Assembly (NCBI GenBank): GCA_033065855.1 | Contig: JAVXUO010002698.1 | Location: 1-64,000, forward strand | Reading direction: 5' to 3' | Origin: Escallonia rubra | Lineage: Eukaryota; Streptophyta; Magnoliopsida; Escalloniales; Escalloniaceae | Length of the DNA: 64,000 nucleotides | Program-made: the position numbers and the translations under genes | Part shown: in pieces, positions 22,001 through 32,719 of the stretch | How the letters are laid out: every line of letters begins with the position of its first letter | Position numbering within the stretch: position 1 is the stretch's first letter | Notes under the pieces: generated by a model | What the model was told of the DNA's origin: nothing | Databases searched by the model: none | The model's input: the letters and a program-made list of their open reading frames with translations, nothing else

Positions 22001-23302
22001 TTTTCAATGCCAAAGTCGTTTTCTGACAACCTTTGGGCAGAAATATGCCAAAACCATGTCAGCATGGCCATCCCTAGCATGGTACAGCTGCTATGGCCAT
22101 ATAAAGGATGAGAAAATGAGGGGGAGTCTTAATGGGGCAAATTTGTCTATGTAGCTTCTATGTGCAAAGACTTTTTTCAGACTTGAGCATTGACTTTTTT
22201 GCCGTAACGGCTAAAGGTGTCTTGGAACTGACGCTCAGTGACTTCCCACGACAAATATACGGTACTCTTCATCCTTCCCGGCCATTTATACAGTTACGAT
22301 CACACACAAATCTAGATTTAGACAATAGACATATCACACATTAATAGACAGATCAAACATTTAATAAGCATGGGGCATAAATTAATTCTATAAATGTGAA
22401 AAATAAAACAATAATTCCCCACCATTTAAACAAGTATGGCCACATACGAACCCTAGTTTCAATAGTGAAGACAAGTTCAATAAAATCGGGGTATGAAGTT
22501 CTGCGATAAAAAATGAAACAATATTCCCGAGTTTTAAGAAAATCCTCTAAAATTAAGGAAGATGAGGACATAGAGGGGAAGAGAGGGACATAGATGCGTA
22601 CCGATTTTGGCTAAGGTAGTGTTTCCTTTCGAGGGAGCGAAACTATTGTCCTGAGGTTCAAAAGTCGTTTGGTTCTTAGGGTAAGGGGCAATTGGTGATA
22701 GATGGTGTGAGGTGTAGTTGTGGTCCATTGGCTGCTGTCGCAGGGGCCATTCAGCGATAGTGGGCTCATAGTGGGAGGAGATTCCAGCTTGGGTGTAGTA
22801 CACTTGAGGTTGTTGTTGGGTGAAAGAGAGAAGGGCGGCAGCGAGGGTGGGAATTGATGGCGTAGGAGGTGGGCGGCAGAGGTGGGAGTGGAGTTGGGCA
22901 CTGTGGGTGAGAGAGACAGAGAGAAGAGGGAGAAAGATAATGCGGCGGGTGGAAAGAAAAAGTAGAAATTTCTCTTTTAATACCCTTTAGCGACATGATT
23001 TTGGTCGTCGCTAAAAATCCGTCATCAAAACTCTTTTTAAATAGTTTTGTAAAATACAAAAAGGTTAAAAATGGAAAAAATACAAAAAAATTACGTTTAG
23101 CGACGGACAATTCCGTCGGTGATAGTTCATCGGTAAAAGTTCGTTGCTGAATACCCTCCTTACAGACAGAATAATCTGTTGGTAAACATCTTTACTGATG
23201 GACTTTTACCAACGGACAAATCCGTCGGTAAAAGTCACTTTTAGCGACGAATTTTTATTCGTCAGTAAAAATCTGTCGCTAAAAAATCTTTTTCTTGTAG
23301 TG
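19015..23302 (+). mobile_element. CACTA (En/Spm-type) element, non-autonomous, inside Copia
   Basis: Starts CACTACA at 19015 and ends TTCTTGTAGTG at 23302, flanked by AAT on both sides (19012-19014, 23303-23305), the 3-bp target duplication of CACTA elements. Both subterminal regions are packed with direct and inverted copies of TTTAGCGACGGA and TCCGTCGGTAAAAGT, as expected for transposase-binding sites. Rejoining the flanks restores the Copia reading QASRQ-WYLK, apart from a TGG-to-TAG change. No transposase is present; the interior holds a LINE fragment (19950-21985) and AT-rich filler. The segment from ~21768 to the end is duplicated at 34487-36042. Confidence 0.92.
19950..21985 (+). pseudogene. 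5'-truncated L1-type LINE inside the CACTA element
   Basis: Encodes the C-terminal part of an L1-like ORF2: the region after the reverse transcriptase (VYHMQSFIFPIYVCKLINS, GGLGFKDINLFNHTLLAKTSW) and a zf-RVT domain (NPVWTVLWKLHLSAKI, FLWQLLLN, CVLCNTFEETAQHLFLSC). Stops and frameshifts occur. An A-rich tail at 21972-21984 marks the 3' end. The 5' boundary is approximate. Confidence 0.85.
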
Positions 23303-23305
23303 AAT

Positions 23306-23820
23306 AGTATCTTAAATGCCACAATGTGATTATTAAATTTGGCTTTAAAGAAAATATAGGACCAACGCATATACCTAAAGATCAGGGGATAAGTTTATCA
23401 GTCCAGTTTTGTATGTAGATGATATCTCACTTACTATTGGCGATATGCATATGTTGCATGAGACCCAAAAAACTTTCTTTCTAAGAATTTTGATATGAAA
23501 GATCTTGGAGAGGCCTCTTATGTTATAGGCATTGAGAATCACCGATATAAGTCTCGTGGAATATTAGACTTGTCCCAAAAATGCTAAATTGATAAGGTTC
23601 TCAAAAAGGTTCAACATGCCTAAATGCGCTCCAACAGTTACCCACATGTTGTTGAGGGTGACAAATTCAATTTACTATAATGTCCTAACTAACAGGAGCT
23701 AGGCGAGATGGAGCGTTTTCCCTATGTCTTAGCGGTAGGGAGTCTCATGTATGCTCAAGTTTGTACTCGCCTAAATATAGCGCATGTTGCTGGCATGCTT
23801 GGACGTTGCCAAATAAATGG
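23306..23820 (+). pseudogene. Copia reverse transcriptase fragment C1
   Basis: Continues the Copia frame after the CACTA insertion: GFKEN, then YVDDISLTIGDMHMLHE with the YVDD catalytic box (23415-23470), NFDMKDLGEASYVIGI, and SLMYAQVCTRLNIAH. Frameshifts and stops are present. It ends abruptly at 23820, where the LTR of the next element begins. It is nearly identical to 36043-36560 and more diverged from 33139-33658. Confidence 0.85.
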
Positions 23821-25308
23821 TGTTGCCGAGGAAAGAGGGTCCGTTGCCACGTCAAGGTGCCACAAAGGATGCAGTCTGAGTCAGCTTCCAAGTAGACAAA
23901 GTGGAAGACAGTAGGGATGGAGTAAGGACTGAGAGCAAGGCTCCCCAGACAGGTCGCGAGGGTTGGCAGCGCCACGCAGGCAGGGTGACGACGAACAGGG
24001 CTGGCGGTCGACAGTCCGTGTCAAGGGTGCAGCGTCAAAGGTCCGATGACAGGAGTCCAAATGTGTTTCTCTCACTAGAAATCCAGAGAGAATGAGTTTT
24101 AGAGAGAGAAAGTGAAATGTTAAAATGAGAGATAAGTATTTGAATAAGCTCCAGAATCCACTATATATTGGCACAAATGTGCGCGTGTCATCAGCCGACA
24201 CGTGTCGTCCCCTGGGAGCGACACGTCACCAGGGGGTCCAAAGTATTGATTGTCCGTCGAATTACCGGTCCCCGAGTTCGTGCCGCCCTGCCCTTGCAGC
24301 GTCCCTCTGCCTGTCTGAGGAGACTAACCACACCGCGGTAGCATGGTCAGAGTAGCCCGTTGCCCCAGCCTCCAGTCCAAGCCCTTACTGAATCCCACGA
24401 GATGCGTCATGAGACGCGCAGAGATCCTGGCAGCGGTGAGGGTTGCCCCTGCAGCCAACTGCCAGGCGGACTAGGCGCGATGCCCTCCGAGGACCTGCTC
24501 CCGTCTCGGAGTGACCCGGGGGTCATTGCTCTGGCGGTGTCGATGATCAATGGTAACATGAGCGCACATGCTCACAGCTCGATACCCAGAGTCCGTGGCT
24601 GGGGGTCCTTGTGCAGGAGCACTACGAGCGGAGCCCCCGGAAGCCCGTCGGTTAATTGTGCAGGCGAGGGCTGGAGCCCCCGGTTGATTGAGCGGGCGAG
24701 GGCATTAGGGTTGCGAGCACGTCTCGCGGTGATGGCCAGAGCCTTGTTAGTCGATTGAGCCGGCGAAGGCTTCATGGTTGCGAGCCCGTCCCGTCGCGAG
24801 GGCCAGAGCCCCATCAGTTTGATTGAGCCGGCGATGGCTTCATGGTTGCGAGCCCGTCGCGTAACGAGTTTGATTGAGCCGGCGAGGGTTTCATGGTTGC
24901 GAGCTCGTCCCGCCGCGAGTTTGACTGAGCCGGCGACAATGGGCGTCGCGCTACTGAAGATAGCAGGGGTGTGTTGTTGGAGCGAGAAGCCAGTGTCGTG
25001 CAGCAGGTTCCCCCCAAGGACAAGGGAGACCGACCTCCTTACAAAGTGGGTGGCCGACCCCTTCTCAGGGGGGTGGCCGACCCCTTCTTAGGGGGGTGGC
25101 CTACCCCCTTCTTAGGGGGAAAATGCACTTTCGATCGCCGTCTGAATGCTTAAGGCGCGGAACGCTTTGACCGAGCAACGATGTTGAGCATCGGAGCGCT
25201 TTGACCGAGCAATGATGTTGAGCATGTTTGATTGCCGAGCGGGTGATGTGTCGTGCCACTGGGGTCTTTTAGCGGGCCCTAGGGTGAGGTTCGGATAGGT
25301 TGTGAACA
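23821..25308 (-). repeat. LTR, left copy
   Basis: 1,488 bp. Contains repeated modules TTGATTGAGCCGGCGA...TTCATGGTTGCGAGCCCGTC (24660-24930) and a GGTGGCCGACCCC(T/C)TTCT repeat (25048-25120). It differs from the right LTR mainly by the number of these modules. Confidence 0.85.
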
Positions 25309-25499
25309 TAAGCCCCCTACGTGCGGGGTGCGCGGAGGGGAAACCCGAGCGGGCGCCTCACGCATAAACGATGTTGGATGCACTCGGCATGGTCGCCGCT
25401 AAGTGCTTATGGCCCGCTGCGAGGGCCGAATCCCCTGGTTAATTGTGCCGGCGATGGCTATAAGGTTGTGAGCCTATCCCGGATGCGAGGGCTGAAGCC

Positions 25500-26395
25500 C
25501 CGTCGCTTTGATTGAGACGGCGATGGCTATAAGGTTGTGAGCCCATCCCGGATGCGAGGGCCAGAGCCCCGTCACTTTGATTGAGACGGCGATGGCTATA
25601 AGGTTAAGAGCCCATGCCGGATGCGAGGGCCAGAGCCCTGTCCCGATGCGAGGGCCGGAGCCCCGTCGCTTTGATTGAGACGGCGATGGCTATAAGGTTC
25701 AGAGCCCATCCCGGATGCAAGGGCCGGAGCCCCGTCACTTTGATTGAGACGGCGATGGCTATAAGGTTGTGAGCCCATCTCGGATGCGAGGGCCGGAGCC
25801 CCGTCGCTTTGATTGAGACGGCGATGGCTATAAGGTTGAGAGCCCATCCCGGATGCGAGGGCCGGAGCCCCGTCGCTTTGATTGAGACGACGATGGCTAT
25901 AAGGTTGTGAGCCCATCCCGGATGCGAGGGCCGGAGCCCTGTCGCTTTGATTGAGACGGAGATGGCTATAAGGTTGAGAGCCCATCCCGCCGCGAGGGTC
26001 GGTGCCCCGTCCCGGATCCGAGGGCTAGAGCCCTGTCGCTTTGATTGAGACGACGATGGCTATAAGGTTGAGAGCTCATCCCGGATGCGAGGGCCGGAGC
26101 CCCATCACTTTGATTGAGACGGCGATGGCTATAAGGTTGTGAGCCCATCCCGGATGCGAGGGCCGGAGCCCCGTCGCTTTGATTGAGACGGCGATGGCTA
26201 TAAGGTTGTGAGCCCATCCCGGATGCGAGGGTCGGAGCCCCGTCGCTTTGATTGAGACGGCGATGGCTATAAAGTTCAGAGCCCATCCCGGATGCGAGGG
26301 CCGGAGGCCCGTTGCTTTGATTGAGACGGCGATGTCTATAAGGTTGTGAGCCCATCCCGGATACGAGGGTCGGACCCCCGTTGTGTGATTCAGTA
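25500..26395 (+). repeat. 69-bp minisatellite
   Basis: About 12-13 units with starts at, for example, 25551 and 25620. The unit runs GATGCGAGGGCCGGAGCCCC, GTCGCTTTGATTGAGACGG, CGATGGCTATAAGGTTGTGA, GCCCATCCCG. It is related to the TTGATTGAGCCGGCGA modules of the LTR, suggesting it grew from LTR-like sequence. Long minus-strand frames through it (25596-26465) are repeat translations. Confidence 0.93.
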
Positions 26396-26939
26396 GGTGA
26401 GGGCCGGAGCCCCCGGTTGATTGTGCCGGCGAGGGCTTTAAGGTTGTGAGCCCGTCCCACCACAAAGGTACCTAGTGCCGGAGTACTCGGAGCGCGTCAA
26501 AGTAGCTTCCCGGAGGAGCCGTCTATTTGGCGGGAAGGGAGTTGAAAAGATGTGTCCTGGAGGAGTCGTCTATTCCCGCGGGATGTTGCACACTCCGGAG
26601 AGTGGGTCGAAGCATGTTCCACGACCAAGGCAAGGTGCGCATGGTGTGGTGAATGAGTGCGGTGCCCGGTGGGCATGTAACATGATTGTGGCGCACGGGT
26701 GCGGCGACTACCGTCGCGAGACAATACCTAGTGCCGAGGCACATATCACGAGAACGGTGCATGAGAGTGGCGACGAGTGTCGCGAGATGATACTTGGTGT
26801 CAGGGGCACATATGATGAGAATGGTGCATGAGAGCGGCGACGAGTGTCGCGGGATGATACTTGGTGCCTGGGGCACGTAGTACGACAGAGAGCCAATGGG
26901 ATGGATGTATCAGTGGCGCGGCGCATGGGCATGACGACG

Positions 26940-27700
26940 TGTGAGAGTGCGGTGCGCGGGCGCCGGCGACGAAGGTCGCGGAGATGGCGCAAGGGCGACG
27001 AGAGTCGCGGAGGTGTCATACGGATGCGGGCGACGAAGGTCGCGGAGATGGTGCGCGGGCGACGAGAGTCGCGGAGGTGTCATACGGACGCGGGCGACGA
27101 AGGTCGCGGAGATGGTACGCGGGCGACGAGAGTCGCGGAGATGGTGCGCTGGCGACGAGAGTCGCGGAGCTGGCGCGCGGACGCGGGCGACGAATGTCGC
27201 GGAGATGGCGCGCGGGCGACGAGAGTCGCGGAGATGGGGCGCTGGCGACGAGAGTCGCGGAGATGGTGCGTGGGCGTGGCGATGAAGGTCACAGAGACGA
27301 GAGTCGCAGAGCTGGCACGCGGATGCGGGCGACGAAGGTCGCGGAGATGGTGTGTTGGTGACGAATGTCACGGAGATGGCGCGCGGGCAACGAGAGTCAT
27401 AGAGCTGGCGCGTCAACGCGGGCGACGAAGGTCGCGGAGAGAGAGCGTACGGGCGCTGGCGACGAGGGTCGCGGAGACGGCGCCCGGGCGCTAGCGACGA
27501 GGGTTGCGTAGACGTTGCCCGGGCTAGGGGCGACGAAGGTCGCGAAGACAGCACCCGGGCGACGAGCGACGAAGGTCGCGAAGACGTTGCCCGGGCGATA
27601 GGCGACGAGGGTCGCGGAGATAGAGTGCACGGGCGTTGGCGACGAGAGTCGCAAAGACGGTGCCCCGGTGAAGGGCGACGAGGGTCGCAGAAAGACTGCA
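26940..27700 (+). repeat. ~30-bp GC-rich minisatellite
   Basis: Tandem copies of GGGCGACGAGAGTCGCGGAG followed by ATGGTGCGC or AGGTGTCATACGG. GCGACGAGAGTCGC/GCGACGAAGGTCGC within each unit is nearly self-complementary. Overlapping open frames on both strands are repeat artefacts. Confidence 0.92.
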
Positions 27701-28084
27701 CGGGTGCTGAGGATGTCGCGACGTGGGGCGCGACGAGGATGTGGCGAAGGTGGGTGCATCAAGGGTGCAGTGACGGGTGCAGGCTCGCGGTTTATGCGAG
27801 TGTAGCCAGATTTGCGAAAAAAATATAAGTATGGAAAAAAGTGAGAAAATGTGTAAGGGAGGGGCAACATGAAGGTTGGAGCATGAGATGCGCGTCATAT
27901 CCGCACGAAGATGGAATATTTTTTATTTTTTTGTAGCATGGTGAGAATGGCAGCAGTAGTCGTTGATGATAGTAAGGTTGTTCAGCTGACGCGGGTGGAG
28001 GCCTTGGTGTGAAGGTGATTGTGTTAGTGAGTATGGCTATGGCTTCCGAAGCATAGAAGTGGAATGTGGCCGAGGCCAAGGGTG

Positions 28085-28680
28085 GCCGAAAAGGGGGGGG
28101 GGGTCGGCGGGGTAAGGGGGTCGGCCAGGGGGGTCGCGGGGATTGCGGGTGTTGGTCAGCTGGTGCGACGGTGAGAATGGCCGAAGGTTGAGGGGAAAAT
28201 AGCGAAGGTCGGGCCGGCCGCGCGCTGTCGGTGGGCTTACGGGGTCGGAGGAGAGGAAAGAGAGGGGGGGTCGGGATAGCAGGGGGGTCGACGGGGTGGT
28301 TGGGTCGGCTAGAGGGGGTCGCGGGGAGAGTGGCCGAAGCAAGAAAATAGCGAAGGGGAAGAGGGGTCGACGGCGGCAATGGCCTGCCATGGCGCCGTGG
28401 GGGCTTGCAGGGTCGGGTGGAGAGGTAGAGAGAAAGGCCGAGGGGGGGGGGGGTCGGCGGGGATGAGGGGTCGGCTAGGGGGGGTTGGCGTGGGTGGAGA
28501 TGATGAAAGAAGAAGTGGAGACGCGGTGCAGCGCGATCGGCCGCGCGACGGAGGGCTTACAAGGTCGGGGAAGAGGGAGAGAGAGAGGCCGAGGGGGGGT
28601 CGGCGGGGATGAGGGGTCGGCCAGGGGGGGTCGGGATAGCAGGGGGGGTCGGCGTGGGGAGGGTCGGCGGCGAGAGTGGT
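28085..28680 (+). repeat. G-run-rich segment with quadruplex-forming potential
   Basis: Many runs of 4-11 G separated by TC or GGTCGGC (for example 28096-28140, 28265-28300, 28440-28475, 28590-28655), with modules such as GGGGTCGGC and GGGGATGAGGGGTCGGC. No coding function is supported. Confidence 0.85.
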
Positions 28681-29189
28681 CGAAGGGTTGTCGGCGGCGC
28701 AAGGCAGGTGCGGCGCATGAGGTAGGAGAAAGAGAAGGGGAATTAGGGTTGGGCGCGGGTCGGGTTGCGGTCAAGCGGGCCGGCGGTTTGACCCGCTGGG
28801 AACTGAGTGAAGAGATGGAAAACAAGCGGGGCAAGCGCGGGTCGGGGCCCTCGCGGGTAGGGTCTGCCCCTTCTGGGCTGCTGTTGCCTTTTGACTTTGA
28901 AAGTGAAAATGAAATTCGAATTTTTTTTTGTGGGAGCCTATAAAAGGAGCATGAGAGGGGTTGAAAATTTTTGATGAAGAAGTTTGAAGTGAAAGGGAGA
29001 GAAAGATGGAAGTTGGGGAGTAAGGAAAATTTTCTAAGTGTTGGAGAGAGTACCTGAGGGTGAAAAAAAAAATTGTGGAAAAAAATTTATAAGTGTAGAA
29101 TGAGGATGAGAGGGTGATGACCCGACCACGAGCATGTAGGGTGCGAGAGTCCAAGTGTTGAAAATTTTGCTAAGTGTTGAGCTGGGGCA

Positions 29190-29735
29190 AGGGTGCCAAG
29201 GGAAGCTGTTAGGAGTGATGACCCGACCGCGAAAAAAGAAGAAATTTTTCTAAGTGTTGAAAAAGTGAAGAGGGTGCCGAGTGAAGCCGCGGGGGTGATG
29301 ACCCGACCACGAAAAAGGAAGAAAATTTTCTAAGTGTTGAAAAGTGAAGAGGGTGTCGAGTGAAGCCGCGTGGGTGATGACCCGTCCGCGAAAAATGAAG
29401 AAAATTTTCTAAGTCTGGAAAAGTGAAGAGGGTGTCGAGTGAAGCCGCGGGGGTGATGACCCGTCCGCGAAAAATGAAGAAAATTTTCTAAGTCTTGAAA
29501 AGTGAAGAGGGTGTTGAGTGAAGCCGCGGGGGTGATGACCTGTCCGCGAAAAATGAAGAAATTTTTCTAAGTCTGGAAAAGTGAAGAGGGTGTTGAGTGA
29601 AGCCGCGGGGGTGATGACCCGACCGCGAAAAATGAAGAAAATTTTCTAAGTCTGGAAAAGTGAAGAGGGTGTCGAGTGAAGCCACGAGGGTGATGACCTG
29701 TCCGCGAAAAATGAAGAAAATTTTCTAAGTCAGCC
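29190..29735 (+). repeat. 79-bp tandem repeat next to the right LTR
   Basis: About seven units with GTGATGACCC starts near 29295, 29374, 29453 and 29532. Each unit runs GTGATGACCCGTCCGCGAAA, AATGAAGAAAATTTTCTAAG, TCTGGAAAAGTGAAGAGG, GTGTCGAGTGAAGCCGC. The AAATTTTTCTAAGTGTTGA core and GTGAAG are shared with the MULE 78-bp array. Confidence 0.9.
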
Positions 29736-29856
29736 TCTTGGATGGCTGGGTTGAGGTTGTGACTGGTAGTCCTTGTAGCCCTGCGTTGCTGAGTCAAGGT
29801 TGCTTGAGTGTGGCAGACTGCAACACGATGCTCACCTCCCCAGCGGAGTCGCCAAA

Positions 29857-31597
29857 TGTTACCGAGGAAAGAGGGTCCATTGCCACGTCGAGGTGCCACA
29901 AAGGATGCAGTCTGAGTCAGCTTCCAAGTAGACAAAGTGGGAGACAACAGGGATGGAGTAAGGGCTGAGAGCAAGGCTCCCCAGACAGGTCGCGAGGGCT
30001 GGCAGCGCCGCGCAGGCAGGGTGACGACGAACAGGGCCGGCGGTCGACAGTCCGTGTCAAGGGTGCAGCGTCAAATGTCTGATGACATGAGTCCAAATGT
30101 GTTTTTCTCACTAGAAATCCAGAGAGAAGAGTTTTAGAGAGAGAAAGTGAAATGTTGAAATGAGAGAGAAGTCATTGAATAAGCTGCAGAATCCACTATA
30201 TATAAGCACAAATGCGCGCGTGTCATCAGCCGACACGTGTCGTCCCCCGGGAGTGACACGTCGCCGGTTGGGTCCCAGAGTATTGATTGTCCGTCGAATT
30301 GCCGGTCCCCGAGTTCGTGCCGGGCTGCCCTTGCAGCGTCCCTCTGCCTGTTTGAGGAGACTGACCACACCGCGGTAGCATGGTCAGAGTAGCCCGTTGC
30401 CCCAGCCTCCAGTCCAAGCCCTTACTGAATCCCACGAGATGCGTCATGAGACGCGCAGAGATCCTGGCAGCAGTGAGGGTTGCCCCTGCAGCCAACTGCC
30501 AGGCGGACTAGGCGCGATGCCCTCCGAGGACCTGCTCCCGTCCCGGAGTGACCCGGGGGTCATTGCCCTGGCGGTGTCGATGATCAATGGTAACATGAGC
30601 GCACATGCTCACAGCTCGATACCCAGAGTCCGTGGCGGGGGGTCCTCGTGCAGGAGCACTACGAGCGGAGCCCCCGGAAGCCCATCGGTTGATTGTGCAG
30701 GCGAGGGCCGGAGGCTCCGGTTGATTGAGCCGGCGAGGGCATTAGGGTTGCGAGCACGTCTCGCGGTGATGGCCGGAGCCTTGTCAGTTGATTGAGCCGG
30801 CGAGGGCTTCATGGTTGCGAGCCCGTCCCGCCGCGAGTTTGATTGAGCCGGTGACAATGAGCGTCGCGCTACTGAAGATAGCGGGGGTGTGTTGTTGGAG
30901 CGAGAAGCCAGTGCCGTGCAGCAGGTTCCCCCCAAGGACAAGGGAGGCTGACCCCCTTACAAAGTGGGTGGCCGACCCCCTTCTCAGGGGGGTGGCCGAC
31001 CCCATTCTTAGGGGTGAAATGCACTTTCGATTGCCGTCTGAATGCTTAAGGCGCGGAACGCTTTGACCGAGCAACGATGTTGAGCATCGGAGCGCTTTGA
31101 CCGAGCAATGATGTTGAGCATGTTTGACTGCCGAGCGGGTGACGTGTCGTGCCACTGGGGTCTTTTAGCGGGCCGACCCCCTCCTCATGGGGTGGCTGTC
31201 CCCCTCACAAAAGGGGTGGTCGACCCCCTTGGCTGGCCGACCCCCTTACAAAAGGGGTGGCCGACCCCCTTCTCAGGGGAGTGGCCGACCCCCTTCTCAA
31301 GGGGGTGGCCGACCCCCTTCTCAAGGTGGGTGGCCGACCCCTCGGGGGGGGGAGGTGCTTTCGATCTCTGTCTGAATGTTTTTAAGGCACGGAGCGCTTT
31401 GATCGAGCATGGCGATGTTTGAGCCTCGGAGCGTCTTGACCGAGGAATGATGTTGAGCAAATTTGACTACCGAGCGGGTGACGTGTCGTGCCACTGGAGT
31501 CTTTTAGCGGGCCCTGGGGTGCGGTCCGCGGGTGACATGTCGTGCCACTGGAGTCTTTTAGCGGGCCCTGGGGGGCGGTCCGAATAGGTTGTGAACA
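29857..31597 (-). repeat. LTR, right copy
   Basis: 1,741 bp, longer than the left copy because of extra GGTGGCCGACCCCCTTCTCA modules (31160-31340) and a duplicated GTGACATGTCGTGCCACTGG end segment (31480-31560). On the minus strand it is the 5' LTR. Confidence 0.85.
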
Positions 31598-32045
31598 TTA
31601 GTTTAATTAGGGCCATTTATGGTTAATTAGGGATGGGATTGATTAGGATTAAATCTGTTTATTTAGGGTTTAATAGGGGTTTGATTAAGGATGTATTAGG
31701 ATTTAACTAAGGTCTATTAGGGTTAATTAGGGATGTATTAGGGTTTCATTAGGTTAATTAGGGTTTAACTATTGTTTAATTAGGGAAAACTAGGGTTTAA
31801 TTAGGGCCAACTAGGCTTAATTAGGGGTGTATTAGGGGTTGATTAGGTTTAATAGGGTTAATTAGGTTTAATTAGGGCTTATGAGGGTTTAAGTAGGGAT
31901 GTATTAGGGTTTAATTAGGACTCATTAGGGAGGTATTAGAGTTTAATTAGTTAGGGTTAATTAATTGGGGCTAATTATGGGTTAAATAGGGTTTAATTAG
32001 GATTAATCACGGGTTTAATTAGGGTAACTTAAGGTTAATTTTTTC
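31598..32045 (+). repeat. Degenerate TTAATTAGGG tandem tract
   Basis: Roughly 450 bp of irregular repeats of TTAATTAGGG, GTTTAATTAGGG and TGTATTAGGG. It resembles the plant telomere unit TTTAGGG only in its TTAGGG core; true telomere units are not present in runs. Confidence 0.85.
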
Positions 32046-32719
32046 TAACTATCAATACAATTATACATTATAACAATTATAACAACTATAACTTATAATT
32101 GTAACATGCAATTATTCATACAATATAATTATGACATATAGCAAAAATATAATTCTAGCATGTGATTAATATAATGGTTAACAACTCTGTCACTAAAGGA
32201 AATATGATCAATTTATGAGCGACAGATGGAGTATAACAATTATAACAACTATAACATATAATTCTAACATGTAGTTATTCATACAATATAATTCTAACAT
32301 GTAACAAAAAATAATTTCCATCAGCAAAAATTAAAATTCTAACATTTGATTAATACGTACAAGTGGGGTGGCGGTGGGGGCAATGGGCGGCCGGGGTTGC
32401 AGTGGGCCATTGGCCGGCAATGCGATGGCCAGTCGTTGGGGTTGCAGGCGATGGGCGATGGGGCCGTGGGGCAGTGGGGGGTGATGGAGGTGAGGGGGAT
32501 CGCGAGAATGGTGGTGAGGGCAGAGGGGGATGGCGATGGAGGTGGTCGGCGGCGTGATGAAGCGACGACGCGGGGGAAAAAGAGAGAGAAAAAACTTCAA
32601 GGCACGGGAGGAGAAAATAGAATGGATTTGGTTTTGAGGCAAAATTTTTGTACTTTTATAGACGAATTATTTCGTTGCAAAAGGTCTCTCTCTGAAAGTG
32701 TATTTTTTTTTTAACTTTA
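32046..32719. other. AT-rich repeats, then a GGT/GGC-rich stretch
   Basis: 32060-32345 holds two diverged copies of a segment with AACTATAAC, ATTCTAACATG and ATACAATATAATTCTAACATG. 32360-32590 is G-rich low-complexity DNA; the frames through it look non-coding. Probably interior of a CACTA-type element whose 3' subterminal region follows. Confidence 0.5.

Larger units (their letters stand above)
23821..31597 (-). mobile_element. Coding-free LTR retrotransposon with minisatellite interior
   Basis: Two direct LTRs, 23821-25308 and 29857-31597, begin TGTT(G/A)CCGAGG and end TTGTGAACA (plus-strand view). The segment beside the right LTR, read on the minus strand, is TTTGGCGACTCCGCTGGGG, resembling a tRNA primer-binding site. 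Beside the left LTR a GTAGGGGGC tract could be the polypurine tract. The element therefore reads on the minus strand. The 4.5-kb interior has no gag or pol, only four kinds of tandem or G-rich repeat, so it is a large non-autonomous (LARD-like) element. Flanking words (AATGG and TTAGT) do not match, so the element or its surroundings recombined after insertion. Confidence 0.82.

Noticed and set aside
22353-23110. Group of minus-strand frames inside the CACTA element, repeated at 35082-35791
   Set aside because: Their conservation in both copies only reflects the recent duplication. They overlap each other and lack domains.
25596-26465. Long minus-strand frames of 129 and 165 codons
   Set aside because: They follow the 69-bp minisatellite, whose unit length is a multiple of three, and show only repeated low-complexity peptide.
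26844-27870. Overlapping Arg/Ser-rich frames on both strands, up to 263 codons
   Set aside because: GC-rich ~30-bp repeats keep all frames open; no domain and no splice evidence.
28037-28943. Pro-rich and Gly/Arg-rich frames
   Set aside because: Produced by G-run DNA inside the LTR element; composition explains them.
31598-32045. True interstitial telomere repeat
   Set aside because: The unit is TTAATTAGGG-like and irregular; no runs of TTTAGGG are present.
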